Part shown: in pieces, positions 8,370 through 15,976 of the stretch
Layout of the letters: each line of letters begins with the position of its first letter
Position numbering within the stretch: position 1 is the stretch's first letter
Origin: an uncultured bacterium
Lineage (GTDB): Bacteria > Actinomycetota > Coriobacteriia > Coriobacteriales > Coriobacteriaceae
NCBI GenBank assembly: GCA_905214425.1
Contig: CAJMLY010000034.1
Coordinates: 1-19,650, forward strand
DNA: 19,650 nucleotides
Direction of reading: 5' to 3'
Notes under the pieces: model-generated
Seen by the model: only the letters and a program-made list of their open reading frames with translations
What the model was told of the DNA's origin: nothing
Database searches by the model: none
Made by a program: the position numbers and the translations under genes

Positions 8370-9968
8370 TTAGTTCTCCTCTGATCCAGTCGTATCGGCA
8401 TGGTGCTTAGCCATGAACTGCTGCTTAAAGTCGCCGATGACGCGCAGGAGCTCAGCCTTGGTGTCATCGTCAATCTTCTTGGCGCGAACCTTGTCGAGCA
8501 GCGAGCCAAAGCCATTGTCCATGTACTCGATGAGCTCGGCACGGAAGGGCAGCACGTCGGAGATTTCCAGGTCATCCAGGAAGCCCTCGTTGCCAGCGAA
8601 CAGCGTAACGATCTGCTCGCCAACCTCGAACGGCTTGTAGCGCGGCTGCTTCAGGAGCTCGGTCATGCGGGCACCATGGGTCAGCTGCTTCTGAGTAGCC
8701 TCGTCGAGGTCGGAGCCGAACTGGGTAAAGCCAGCGAGCTCCTGATAGGAAGCGAGGTCCAGACGGAGGTTGCCGGCGACCTGCTTCATGGCCTTGGTCT
8801 GCGCATCGCCACCGACGCGGGACACGGAGATGCCCACGTCGACTGCCGGGCGCTGACCCTGGAAGAAGAGCTCGGACTGCAGGTAAATCTGACCATCGGT
8901 AATGGAAATGACGTTGGTCGGAATGTAGGCCGAGACGTCGCCGTCCTGGGTCTCGATGATCGGCAGTGCCGTCATGGAGCCGTAACCGTTCTTCTTGGAC
9001 ATCTTGACGGCACGCTCGAGCAGACGAGAGTGCAGGTAGAAGATGTCGCCAGGATAGGCCTCGCGTCCGGGCGGACGATGCAGCGTCAGCGACATCTGAC
9101 GGTAGGCCACAGCCTGCTTGGACAGGTCGTCGTAGATGACGAGCACGTGGCCGCCGGGGTTGGTCTCGCTGGCGGGCTTACCGTCCTCGCCGTTGTACAT
9201 GAAGAACTCGCCGATAGCGGCACCGGCCATAGGCGCGATGTACTGCATAGGGGCGGAATCGGCAGCGGTGGCCGAAACGATGATGGTGTAGTCGAGCGCA
9301 CCGTGCTGAGCGAGGGTCTCGCGGATGTTGGCAACCGTGGAGGCCTTCTGGCCGATGGCGACATAGATGCAGACCATGCCCTTGCCGCGCTGGTTGAGGA
9401 TAGCGTCGATGGCGATGGCGGTCTTACCGGTCTTACGGTCGCCGATGATGAGCTCACGCTGACCGCGGCCAATAGGCACCATGGAGTCGATAGCGAGCAG
9501 ACCGGTCTGAACCGGCTCGCACACCGGGGTACGATCGATGACGCCGGGAGCCTTGAACTCGATGGGGCGACGGTGCGTGGCGACGATGTCGCCCAGGCCG
9601 TCGATGGGCTGGCCGAGCGGATTGACGACGCGGCCGAGCATGGCACGGCTCACGGGGATATCCATAATGCGGCCAGTGGTGCGGCACTCGTCGCCTTCCT
9701 TGATGGAGTCGACGGCACCAAACAGAACGGCGCCGACCTCGTCACGGTCAAGGTTCTGGGCAAGGCCGAAGACGGTCTCACCGGTATCGGAGCTCTTGAA
9801 CTCCAGAAGCTCGCCTGCCATGGCGCTCTTGAGGCCGGAGACGCGCGCGATGCCGTCGCCTACCTCGTCGACCGTTGAAACCTCATGCGTATCGACCGTC
9901 GCGGAGAGGCTCGTGAGCTGCTCCTGCAGTTTCTTGGCGATATCCTGGGCATTGAGGGTTTCGGACAT
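8370..9968 (-). CDS. atpA: ATP synthase F1 subunit alpha
   Basis: 532 residues; E. coli has 513. Regulatory nucleotide-binding subunit of F1. Walker A is GDRKTGKT (176-183); the VISITDGQIYLQSELFFQGQRPAVDVGISVSRVGG block with its arginine finger region is present. The C-terminal tail of about 20 residues is hydrophilic. Start ATG overlaps the atpH stop by one base (TAATG), with GGAGG upstream. Confidence 0.98.
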   Translation of the reverse strand: MSETLNAQDIAKKLQEQLTSLSATVDTHEVSTVDEVGDGIARVSGLKSAMAGELLEFKSSDTGETVFGLAQNLDRDEVGAVLFGAVDSIKEGDECRTTGRIMDIPVSRAMLGRVVNPLGQPIDGLGDIVATHRRPIEFKAPGVIDRTPVCEPVQTGLLAIDSMVPIGRGQRELIIGDRKTGKTAIAIDAILNQRGKGMVCIYVAIGQKASTVANIRETLAQHGALDYTIIVSATAADSAPMQYIAPMAGAAIGEFFMYNGEDGKPASETNPGGHVLVIYDDLSKQAVAYRQMSLTLHRPPGREAYPGDIFYLHSRLLERAVKMSKKNGYGSMTALPIIETQDGDVSAYIPTNVISITDGQIYLQSELFFQGQRPAVDVGISVSRVGGDAQTKAMKQVAGNLRLDLASYQELAGFTQFGSDLDEATQKQLTHGARMTELLKQPRYKPFEVGEQIVTLFAGNEGFLDDLEISDVLPFRAELIEYMDNGFGSLLDKVRAKKIDDDTKAELLRVIGDFKQQFMAKHHADTTGSEEN

Positions 9969-10444
9969 TAGGCTTCACCTCCGTACGAATTAGCAGAGTT
10001 TGCGAGGGTCTCCTGCGCGATGCGCAGCTGCGTCTTGACGGAAATGTCACGACGCTCGCCGCGGGCCTCGAGCACCAGGCCGCCCACGATAGACGGGTCG
10101 ACCTGCTCGATAAGGAATACCTTGCGGCCGAAGTCCTGCTCGCATTTCTTAGTGATGGTTTGACGCAGCTCGTCGTCGAGCGGGATCGCCGTGGTGACGG
10201 TCACGCCCACTACATCCTCGTCTTCCTCGGCAACATACTTAAAGGCAGCTGCCACCTTGGGAAGAAGGTCGAGCTGGTCGCGCTTGGACATGGTGTCGAG
10301 CACGGCGATGATCTCGGGGCTGGCAGAGGCCAGGCGCTCGACCATCTCGAGGTCCTCGAACACATGGTTCTCGGCCTTGGCGGCTTCCAAAAGGGAACGC
10401 GCGTAGGTCTCGAGCACCTTGTCCTGATAGCGGCTAGTCGGCAT
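9968..10444 (-). CDS. atpH: ATP synthase F1 subunit delta
   Basis: 158 residues, a little shorter than the usual 175-180. The N-terminal helical bundle (YARSLLEAA) binds alpha, and the C-terminal motif DPSIVGGLVLEARGERRDISVKTQL is the family signature that joins F1 to the b-subunit stalk. Its start lies inside the end of atpF (11-bp overlap), and its stop overlaps atpA by one base, so translation is probably coupled on both sides. Confidence 0.94.
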   Translation of the reverse strand: MPTSRYQDKVLETYARSLLEAAKAENHVFEDLEMVERLASASPEIIAVLDTMSKRDQLDLLPKVAAAFKYVAEEDEDVVGVTVTTAIPLDDELRQTITKKCEQDFGRKVFLIEQVDPSIVGGLVLEARGERRDISVKTQLRIAQETLANSANSYGGEA

Positions 10445-11036
10445 TCAGGCTACCTGCTTCCTGGATGTAGCGCTCGATGAGCTTCTTCTGCTCGGCATCG
10501 TCCTCGAGTGCCTCGCCCACGATCTTGGTGGCGACGGCAACGGACAGGTCGGCGATGGAGCTCGCGGCACCGGCGTAGATGGACTTGCGCTCGTCCTCGA
10601 CGGTCGTATGGGCCTTGGCGATGATCTCCTCGGCCTCCTTGTGAGCAGCCTCGATGATACGGGCACGCTCGGACTCGGCGTCCTTACGGGCCTCGAGAAC
10701 GATGTCGGCAGCCTGACGACGGGCGTCGGTGACGATCGAGTCGGACTCAGCGCGCTTGGCGATAGCCTCCTGCTTGGTCTTCTCGGCCTCGTCGAGGCTC
10801 TCCTCGATCTTCTTGCCGCGCTCCTCCATGGTTTTCATGATGCCCGGCAGGGCGACCTTGGCCAGCACGATCCAGATAATCAGGAAGGCGATAAGCGCCG
10901 GGATGAACTCCGCCATCTTAGGGATGAGGATGTCCGCACCGGCGGCGCCGTCCTCGGCGAACGCGGAAACCGGCATGAGCAGCGCGGCCGCGGACGCGGA
11001 GAGTGCGATCGCGCTCTTCTGGGATGAAAGATTCAT
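10434..11036 (-). CDS. atpF: ATP synthase Fo subunit b, with a signal-peptide-like N-terminus
   Basis: 200 residues, against about 156-175 in most bacteria. The canonical part starts near residue 36: membrane helix about 42-62 (FIPALIAFLIIWIVLAKVAL), then the long charged helix (about 65-180, heptad-like, rich in Glu, Lys, Ala and Arg) of the peripheral stalk. Before it lies an extra segment with a short polar/basic start, a hydrophobic stretch 9-21 and an Ala-X-Ala site (SAFA, near 27): a signal peptide by appearance. If cut, the mature N-terminus would face outside, as expected for subunit b. ATG start with GGAG eight bases upstream; 15 bp after atpE and overlapping atpH by 11 bp. Confidence 0.95.
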   Translation of the reverse strand: MNLSSQKSAIALSASAAALLMPVSAFAEDGAAGADILIPKMAEFIPALIAFLIIWIVLAKVALPGIMKTMEERGKKIEESLDEAEKTKQEAIAKRAESDSIVTDARRQAADIVLEARKDAESERARIIEAAHKEAEEIIAKAHTTVEDERKSIYAGAASSIADLSVAVATKIVGEALEDDAEQKKLIERYIQEAGSLNAD

Positions 11037-11051
11037 ACTTGACGCTCCGTG

Positions 11052-11246
11052 CTATTTAACGATCAGCGCGACAACGAAGCCGATCAGAGCCAGAGCCTCG
11101 CCGAAGGCGGAGCCCATGATGAAGACGGTGAACACGCGGCCCTGGACCTCAGGCTGACGGGCCATAGCACCCGTAGCACCCAGAGCAGACAGGCCGATAG
11201 CAAGACCAGCGCCGATAACACCAAGACCGTAACCGATAACTCCCAC
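11052..11246 (-). CDS. atpE: ATP synthase Fo subunit c
   Basis: 64 residues, about 10 fewer than most c subunits. Two glycine- and alanine-rich membrane helices flank the polar loop RQPEVQGR (RQP at 30-32). Helix 2 carries the ion-binding Glu50 in FGEALAL. Helix 1 lacks the Gln and helix 2 the Glu-Ser/Thr pair usual in sodium-type rings, so proton coupling is expected. The start is GTG at 11244-11246 with AAAGGAGG four bases upstream; an in-frame stop lies shortly before it, so the short N-terminus is real in this sequence. A 124-bp spacer separates it from atpB. Many copies of c are needed per enzyme, which fits the near-ideal ribosome-binding site. Confidence 0.93.
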   Translation of the reverse strand: MGVIGYGLGVIGAGLAIGLSALGATGAMARQPEVQGRVFTVFIMGSAFGEALALIGFVVALIVK

Positions 11247-11370
11247 GATTCCTCCTTTGTCGTGCGTGTCTTATTTCACGCAGGATAACCTTTTTATAAC
11301 TGCCGGGCTCCATGGGTACGGGCACCGGCGGTTTAACGAATTGCCTTACCATTAAGGCGCGAGCGGAAGA
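11247..11370 (-). other. Long intercistronic spacer atpB-atpE
   Basis: At 124 bp this is by far the longest gap inside the operon; the others run from an overlap to 15 bp. It holds no supported reading frame. Its atpE-proximal half is A/T-rich (TTATAAAAAGG on the transcript) and ends in a strong Shine-Dalgarno sequence; a GC-rich stretch near 11302-11330 can pair only imperfectly. In E. coli the atpE leader raises translation; a similar role here is an inference. Confidence 0.5.
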
Positions 11371-12174
11371 CTACTCCTCCTCCGCGACCTCCTCTGCCTC
11401 GGAGACATACACGGCGGTAAGGACCGTGAAGACGTAAGCCTGGATGGCGCCGACCACAAGCTCGATCGCATAGATCAGGATGAGGATGGCAAGCCAGGCC
11501 AGCGAAGGCAGGGCGCCGACGGCGTGGGCCGCGGAAACCTGCTGAAGCAGCGGCTGCATGAACATGCTCGCCATGATGGCGAACGAGCCCATGACCACGT
11601 GTCCTGCGAACATGTTGCAGAACAGACGGACGGCAAGCGTGATGAGGCGCAGGAAGGTCGAGAAAAGCTCGACGACCCACACGAGCACGTTCATCGGGAA
11701 GCTCACGCCCTGCGGGGCGAGGCTCTTGATGTAGCCGATCACGCCGTGAGCCTTGCATCCGTAGTAGATGAAGTACACGAAGGCGAAGATGGCGAGCGCG
11801 GCGGTGGAGCCGATTGCACCGGTGCCGGGCTTCATTCCCGGGATCAGGCCGATCATGTTATTGATCAGGATGAACAGGAAAAGCGAGCACAGGAACGGGA
11901 AGTGCTTCTTCCAGTTCTCACCCACGACGCCCTTGCCGATATCGTTCTCGACGTACTCGATGATGTACTCGAAACCGTTGACGAAGAAGCCCTTGGGGAC
12001 CAGGGTCTGCTTCTTCTTGAACACGGCCAGGACGATCAGGAGCACGATCGTGGAGACGATCAGCCAAAACGAGTACTGCGTGATGCCGCAGCTCAGATCG
12101 CCCACGACAGGGGTGGAGCTGAACTCGCTGACCAGATGATTAATCTCATCAGGCAGCTTTTCAAAAATTTCCAC
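11371..12174 (-). CDS. atpB: ATP synthase Fo subunit a
   Basis: 267 residues with five to six membrane helices. The essential arginine of the proton path is R183 in AVRLFCNMFAGH. Upstream lie NNMIGLIPGM and MNVLVWVVELFSTFLRL. The last helix (LILIYAIELVVGAIQAYVFTVLTAVYVSEA) carries the conserved Glu and Gln residues. The C-terminus is acidic. Start is GTG at 12172-12174, 3 bp after the stop of the atpI-like gene; its AAAGG ribosome-binding site lies in the last codons of that gene, so the two are translationally linked. Confidence 0.96.
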   Translation of the reverse strand: MEIFEKLPDEINHLVSEFSSTPVVGDLSCGITQYSFWLIVSTIVLLIVLAVFKKKQTLVPKGFFVNGFEYIIEYVENDIGKGVVGENWKKHFPFLCSLFLFILINNMIGLIPGMKPGTGAIGSTAALAIFAFVYFIYYGCKAHGVIGYIKSLAPQGVSFPMNVLVWVVELFSTFLRLITLAVRLFCNMFAGHVVMGSFAIMASMFMQPLLQQVSAAHAVGALPSLAWLAILILIYAIELVVGAIQAYVFTVLTAVYVSEAEEVAEEE

Positions 12175-12177
12175 GAC

Positions 12178-12501
12178 TTACCTTTCGACCTCATGAGGAT
12201 CTCGTAGCGCCTTGGCGACGCGAACCGCGCAGGCGGCCATAAAGGCCACGAAGCCGATCGCCTCGCCCAGGAGGAACATGCGAAATGCCTCTCCGAACAA
12301 CACAAACACAACCAAGGTAAAGACGAGCAGAGCGATTGCCGAGACCGCCAGACTCACCATACCCTTGAGCATGTCCGCATTCTGCTTATCGTCAAGAACC
12401 GGCTTGAGCGTAAAGACAAAGGGAAGGAAGGCAATCGCGCCCGCGATGGCACCTGCAACGATAGCGAGCAGATCGGCTATCTGAAACACTGGCGTCCTCA
12501 C
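12178..12501 (-). CDS. AtpI-like small membrane protein, first gene of the atp operon
   Basis: 107 residues with three or four membrane helices (about 8-31, 44-70, 74-94) and a basic C-terminus. Position directly before atpB, size and topology fit AtpI (the accessory protein for c-ring assembly or magnesium transport), but I see no diagnostic AtpI motif, so the name rests on context. GTG start at 12501 follows AAAAAGGAAA closely; a second GTG at 12489 (103 aa) preceded by AGGA is equally possible. It ends 3 bp before atpB. Confidence 0.75.
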   Translation of the reverse strand: MRTPVFQIADLLAIVAGAIAGAIAFLPFVFTLKPVLDDKQNADMLKGMVSLAVSAIALLVFTLVVFVLFGEAFRMFLLGEAIGFVAFMAACAVRVAKALRDPHEVER

Positions 12502-12551
12502 TTTCCTTTTTTATCGCCTCACAGGACAGTTCCCGCCAAACATTGGTGACT

Positions 12552-12579
12552 ATTGTACGAGCCAATCGCTAAAGTACAA
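12552..12579 (-). promoter_or_regulatory. Promoter of the atp operon
   Basis: Minus strand: -35 TTGTAC (12574-12579), 16-bp spacer, -10 TACAAT (12552-12557, five of six matches). It gives a leader of about 45 nt before the GTG at 12501. The -35 overlaps a small 6-bp hairpin (12578-12583 with 12591-12596). Confidence 0.6.
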
Positions 12580-12772
12580 CCGAAAAAGCATCGGTTAATA
12601 CGCACCTGTTCGTTTTCTTAAGACCTTCTTTATGCCGCAGGTACGGTAATACGTTTTTCTCGAACCCTGCGGGGCAAAACGTCCATTAACTAAAGGTGCG
12701 CACAGGCGTCTTCTACTTGCCCGCGCGCACCATTTCTTCCTATTTGCAGCCGCGGCCGTCTTAGCCCAGCGA
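12580..12772 (-). other. Gap upp-atp with imperfect hairpins
   Basis: No gene is supported here. Apart from the upp terminator candidate there is a 7-bp inverted repeat at 12635-12641 and 12666-12672 (CCGCAGG/CCTGCGG) with a 24-nt loop, upstream of the atp promoter. It has no T-run on either side that would suggest termination. Confidence 0.4.
12691..12731 (-). terminator. Probable terminator of upp
   Basis: A 13-bp stem (12695-12707 with 12719-12731) including two G-T pairs on the transcript and an 11-nt loop, followed on the minus strand by only TTTA. It begins about 40 bp after the upp stop. Stable stem but poor T-run, so termination may be leaky. Confidence 0.55.
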
Positions 12773-13420
12773 CTAGAGCGTGCCGTAGATGCGATCGCCG
12801 GCGTCGCCCAGGCCGGGAACGATGTAGGCAGCCTCGTTGAGATGGTCGTCGATAGCACAGGTATAGATATGCACATCTGGGTCCTTCTCGGTCAGCGACT
12901 TGAGGCCCTCGGGGGCAGCGACGATGCACAGCATGCGGATGTCCTTGACACCGCGCTCGCGCAGGTAGCTGATGGCCATCTCGGCCGAACCGCCCGTGGC
13001 GAGCATGGGGTCGACGACCAGGCAGATGCGCTGGTCGATATCCTTGGGCATCTTGCAGTAATACTCGTGCGGCTCGTGGGTGACCTCGTCGCGCTCCATA
13101 CCGATGTGGCCCACGCGAGCGGAGGGTACCAAGTCGAGGATGCCATCGACCATGCCAAGGCCTGCACGCAGAATGGGAACGATGGCGAGCTTTTTGCCGG
13201 CGAGCTGCTTAAACGTTGCGGTGGTGATGGGGGTCTCGACTTCGACGTCTTCCATGGGCAGGTCGCGCATGGCCTCGTAGCCGTCAAAAAGTGCGAGTTC
13301 GCGCACGAGCTGGCGGAACTGGTTGGTGCCGGTGTTTTTGTCGCGCAGAATCGACAGCTTATGCTGGACGAGCGGGTGATCGACAAGGGTCACACGGGAC
13401 GTATCGTAGGTGACGGTCAT
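12773..13420 (-). CDS. upp: Uracil phosphoribosyltransferase
   Basis: 215 residues from the ATG at 13420. Salvage enzyme: uracil plus PRPP gives UMP. The PRPP loop is CLVVDPMLATGGSA (133-146), the flexible loop PILRAGLGMVDG (92-103) is conserved, and the C-terminal PGLGDAGDRIYGT is the uracil-binding signature. The frame extends upstream to 13468, but the family starts at MTVTYD and AAAGGGG lies about ten bases before it. It lies 123 bp downstream of glpK with no strong terminator between. In Firmicutes upp also precedes the atp operon, so the adjacency is old. Confidence 0.96.
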   Translation of the reverse strand: MTVTYDTSRVTLVDHPLVQHKLSILRDKNTGTNQFRQLVRELALFDGYEAMRDLPMEDVEVETPITTATFKQLAGKKLAIVPILRAGLGMVDGILDLVPSARVGHIGMERDEVTHEPHEYYCKMPKDIDQRICLVVDPMLATGGSAEMAISYLRERGVKDIRMLCIVAAPEGLKSLTEKDPDVHIYTCAIDDHLNEAAYIVPGLGDAGDRIYGTL

Positions 13421-13543
13421 GGGTTGATTGCCCCTTTCGTTGCGGCCGGAAGATGGCCTTGCTGACAAGGCGCATGGCGATGTTGTTGCCGCGCGCCGTG
13501 CATAAGTTTAGCGGTTTGTTGTATCGAGCAGCCCATCGCAGCC

Positions 13544-15085
13544 CTACTGTGCGGTACTGAGCGAGCGCTTGACTGCATCACGCCAGCCCGCAAGGTTTTG
13601 CTCGCGACGCTCGGCGGACATATGGGGAAGGAAGGTCCTAACGATCTGGGCATTTTGCTCCAGCTCTTCAAGGTCTTCCCAATAGCCGACAGCAAGACCC
13701 GCCAAGTACGCGGCACCGATTGCCGTGGTCTCCACCGTCTCGCATTGCAGCACGGGGATATCCAGCAGGTCGGCCTGGAATTGCATGATGAACTCGTTGC
13801 GTGAGGCGCCGCCATCGACGGACAGGCGCTCAATCGAAAGTCCCACGTCCTGCTCCATGGCGCGCAGCACGTCATAACTCTGGTAGGCCATGGACTCGCA
13901 GGCCGCACGCACAATGGTCGCGCGACTCGAGGCACCGGTCAGGCCGCACACGATACCGCGGGCACGCGGGTCCCACCAGGGAGCGCCCAGGCCAGCGAAG
14001 GCGGGGACGAAGTAGCAGCCCTCGTTGTCGTTGATCGAAGCGGCGAGTTGCGCGGACTCGCTCACACTCGAGATGATGCCCATGTTGTTGCGCAGCCAGT
14101 TCATGGTTGAGCCGGCGGCAAAGATAGAACCCTCGAGCGCATAGCTGATCTTGCCGTCCGCGGCGATACCGATCGTGGAGACCAGACCGTTCTTGGATTC
14201 GACGACCTCGTCGCCGGTGTTCATGAGCATAAAGCAACCCGTGCCATAGGTGTTTTTGGTCTGGCCGGGATGGAAGCAGCAGTGGCCGAACAGCGACGCC
14301 TGCTGATCGCCCGCCACGCCCATGATGGGCGGCATGTTGGTCATGATGTCGCTCGCGACGCGGCCGTAGTCGCCCGAGCTCCAACGAACCTCGGGCATCA
14401 TGGAACGTGGAACGTCAAAGAGCGCCAGCAGGTCGTCGTCCCAATCGAGCGTATGGATATTAAAGAGCGCCGTGCGGCTGGCATTGGTGTAGTCGGTGGC
14501 AAAGACCTGACTGCCGGTGAGGTTGTAGATGAGCCAGGTATCGATGGTGCCGAACATGAGGTCGCCCGCCGCCGCGCTCTCACGCGCACCGTCGACGTTG
14601 TCGAGGATCCACTGCACCTTGGAAGCCGAGAAATACGGATCGAGCGTGAGTCCCGTGCGGGAGCGCACCAGCTCTTCTGCGCCCCGCTCGACCAGCTCGT
14701 CGATCAGAGGTGCGGTGCGACGGCATTGCCACACGATGGCGTTATAGATGGGTTGGCCGCTTATGCGGTCCCACACCACCGTGGTCTCGCGCTGGTTGGA
14801 GATACCGATGGCGGCGATGCGGTCAGAATGGATGCCGCTCTTAAACTGGACCTCCATCATCACGCCGATCTGGCTGGCAAGCACCTCCATGGGGTCTTGC
14901 TCTATCCAACCGGGACGCGGGAAGCTGGTTTTGACGCTACGACGTGCCTGCGCGACGATGCAGCCGTACTCGTCGACGATGGTCGCAAGTACCGAGGTGG
15001 TGCCGCAGTCGAGCGCCATGATGTAGGAACCGCCAAAGTTAAACGAGGCATCTTCCATGCCCAGGCTGCCCAGATTCAACGACAT
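13544..15085 (-). CDS. glpK: Glycerol kinase (FGGY family)
   Basis: 513 residues; E. coli has 502. ATP plus glycerol gives sn-glycerol 3-phosphate. Long blocks match GlpK: GISNQRETTVVWD (glycerol-binding Arg-Glu), NAIVWQCRRT (Trp), DPYFSASKVQWILD (Tyr), DTWLIYNLTG, TDYTNASRTALFNIHTLDWD, GVAGDQQASLFG (catalytic Asp), NTYGTGCFMLMNTG and the ADP-binding VDGGASRN. The usual DQGTTS nucleotide motif reads DCGTTS here (Cys27). The 15085 ATG has AAAGGTG seven bases upstream; ATGs at codons 10 and 23 are less likely. It follows tsaC by 13 bp. No glpF or glpD is in view. Sugar-kinase relatives are the alternative, but the glycerol-contact residues argue for GlpK. Confidence 0.93.
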   Translation of the reverse strand: MSLNLGSLGMEDASFNFGGSYIMALDCGTTSVLATIVDEYGCIVAQARRSVKTSFPRPGWIEQDPMEVLASQIGVMMEVQFKSGIHSDRIAAIGISNQRETTVVWDRISGQPIYNAIVWQCRRTAPLIDELVERGAEELVRSRTGLTLDPYFSASKVQWILDNVDGARESAAAGDLMFGTIDTWLIYNLTGSQVFATDYTNASRTALFNIHTLDWDDDLLALFDVPRSMMPEVRWSSGDYGRVASDIMTNMPPIMGVAGDQQASLFGHCCFHPGQTKNTYGTGCFMLMNTGDEVVESKNGLVSTIGIAADGKISYALEGSIFAAGSTMNWLRNNMGIISSVSESAQLAASINDNEGCYFVPAFAGLGAPWWDPRARGIVCGLTGASSRATIVRAACESMAYQSYDVLRAMEQDVGLSIERLSVDGGASRNEFIMQFQADLLDIPVLQCETVETTAIGAAYLAGLAVGYWEDLEELEQNAQIVRTFLPHMSAERREQNLAGWRDAVKRSLSTAQ

Positions 15086-15098
15086 CGCTTACACCTTT

Positions 15099-15842
15099 CT
15101 ATTGCATCGGGTCGGACAGGACCCGTTCGATCTCTGATGCGGGAAGTGCGCCTTGGCGCAGGATCTGGAGCCCGCCGTGCTGGAACGACACGATGGTCGA
15201 GGCGTCGCGACACGGGGTCTCGCCGGCGTCGACGGCAACATCGACCCCCTCCAGGATGCGCTCCTCCACCGTGACAAAACTTGCCGGCGCGGGCGCGCCA
15301 TGCGTGTTGGCGCTGGTGCAGGCAAGAGGGCTGCCGCAGGCGCGGATGAGCGCTTGCACCACGGGCGAGGCCGAAGCGCGAAGTGCCACCGTGTCGTCGG
15401 CGGCGCGCATAAAGGTCGGCACGCAGGGGGCCGCCTTGACCACGATAGTCAGGGCTCCCGGCCAGCATCGTCGCGCGAGTACGCGAGCCTCTTCGGGGAT
15501 ATCCACGCCATAGCGGTCGAGTGCTTCGGCATTATCAACCAGCCAGGCGACCGTTTGGGTGAGCTTGCGCTGCTTGAGGGTAAAGATGCGGCGGTAGCCG
15601 GTACCGAGCGCAGGGACCGCGGCGCCATTGACGACAGCCTGCGGATCGCGCGGCCACGATGGGAATTCGCTTGTATCTTGGGGTACGGCGTCCGAGAAGG
15701 CGTTGACTGCCACGGCGACACCGTAGACGGTCTCGGTCGGGATCAAGGCCAGGCCGCCGCAGCCGAGCACCTCGGCCGTGCGCTCGACGGCGAGCCGATG
15801 CGGCTCGCGCGTTCCCTCGTATACCCGATAGACCGTCTGCAT
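15099..15842 (-). CDS. Threonylcarbamoyl-AMP synthase (TsaC/Sua5/YrdC family)
   Basis: 247 residues. YrdC domain: IPTETVYGVA (34-43), LKQRKLTQ (Lys/Arg of the active site, near 89-96), CWPGALTIVV (136-145) and the SAN motif (177-179). It makes threonylcarbamoyl-AMP from Thr, bicarbonate and ATP, the first step of tRNA t6A37 formation. It lacks the C-terminal Sua5 domain (which gives about 340 aa) but is longer than TsaC (about 190) because some 40 residues (about 45-84) are inserted between VYGVA and the IFTLK strand. B. subtilis has its homologue ywlC (sua5) between prmC and upp, matching this context. Probably first gene of the unit with glpK. Confidence 0.9.
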   Translation of the reverse strand: MQTVYRVYEGTREPHRLAVERTAEVLGCGGLALIPTETVYGVAVAVNAFSDAVPQDTSEFPSWPRDPQAVVNGAAVPALGTGYRRIFTLKQRKLTQTVAWLVDNAEALDRYGVDIPEEARVLARRCWPGALTIVVKAAPCVPTFMRAADDTVALRASASPVVQALIRACGSPLACTSANTHGAPAPASFVTVEERILEGVDVAVDAGETPCRDASTIVSFQHGGLQILRQGALPASEIERVLSDPMQ

Positions 15843-15976
15843 GTGTATGCCAGCCCCTTACGCTCTGGTGAAAGTTTGTTTACTGAGGGGCATTCTCGCA
15901 CGAAACATTCAGCCTATTTGCCCAGAGCGCATGTTGGTTTGGTGAGCGGCTCTAGTAGTCGGTGAAAGTGAGGGGG

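Noticed and set aside
8400..9878. 492-residue plus-strand reading frame
   Set aside because: Antisense shadow of atpA with no domain and biased composition.
11052..11246. atpE as a truncated pseudogene
   Set aside because: Both helices, the RQP loop, the ion-binding Glu and an ideal ribosome-binding site are present, so it is reported as a short intact gene.
13456..13471. 6-bp hairpin GCCTTG-CTGA-CAAGGC between glpK and upp
   Set aside because: Too short and without a T-run, so not called a terminator.
15861..15929. 8-bp inverted repeat CGCTCTGG / CCAGAGCG upstream of tsaC
   Set aside because: The arms are 53 bp apart with no other pairing, no T-run and no clear promoter; chance is a fair explanation.
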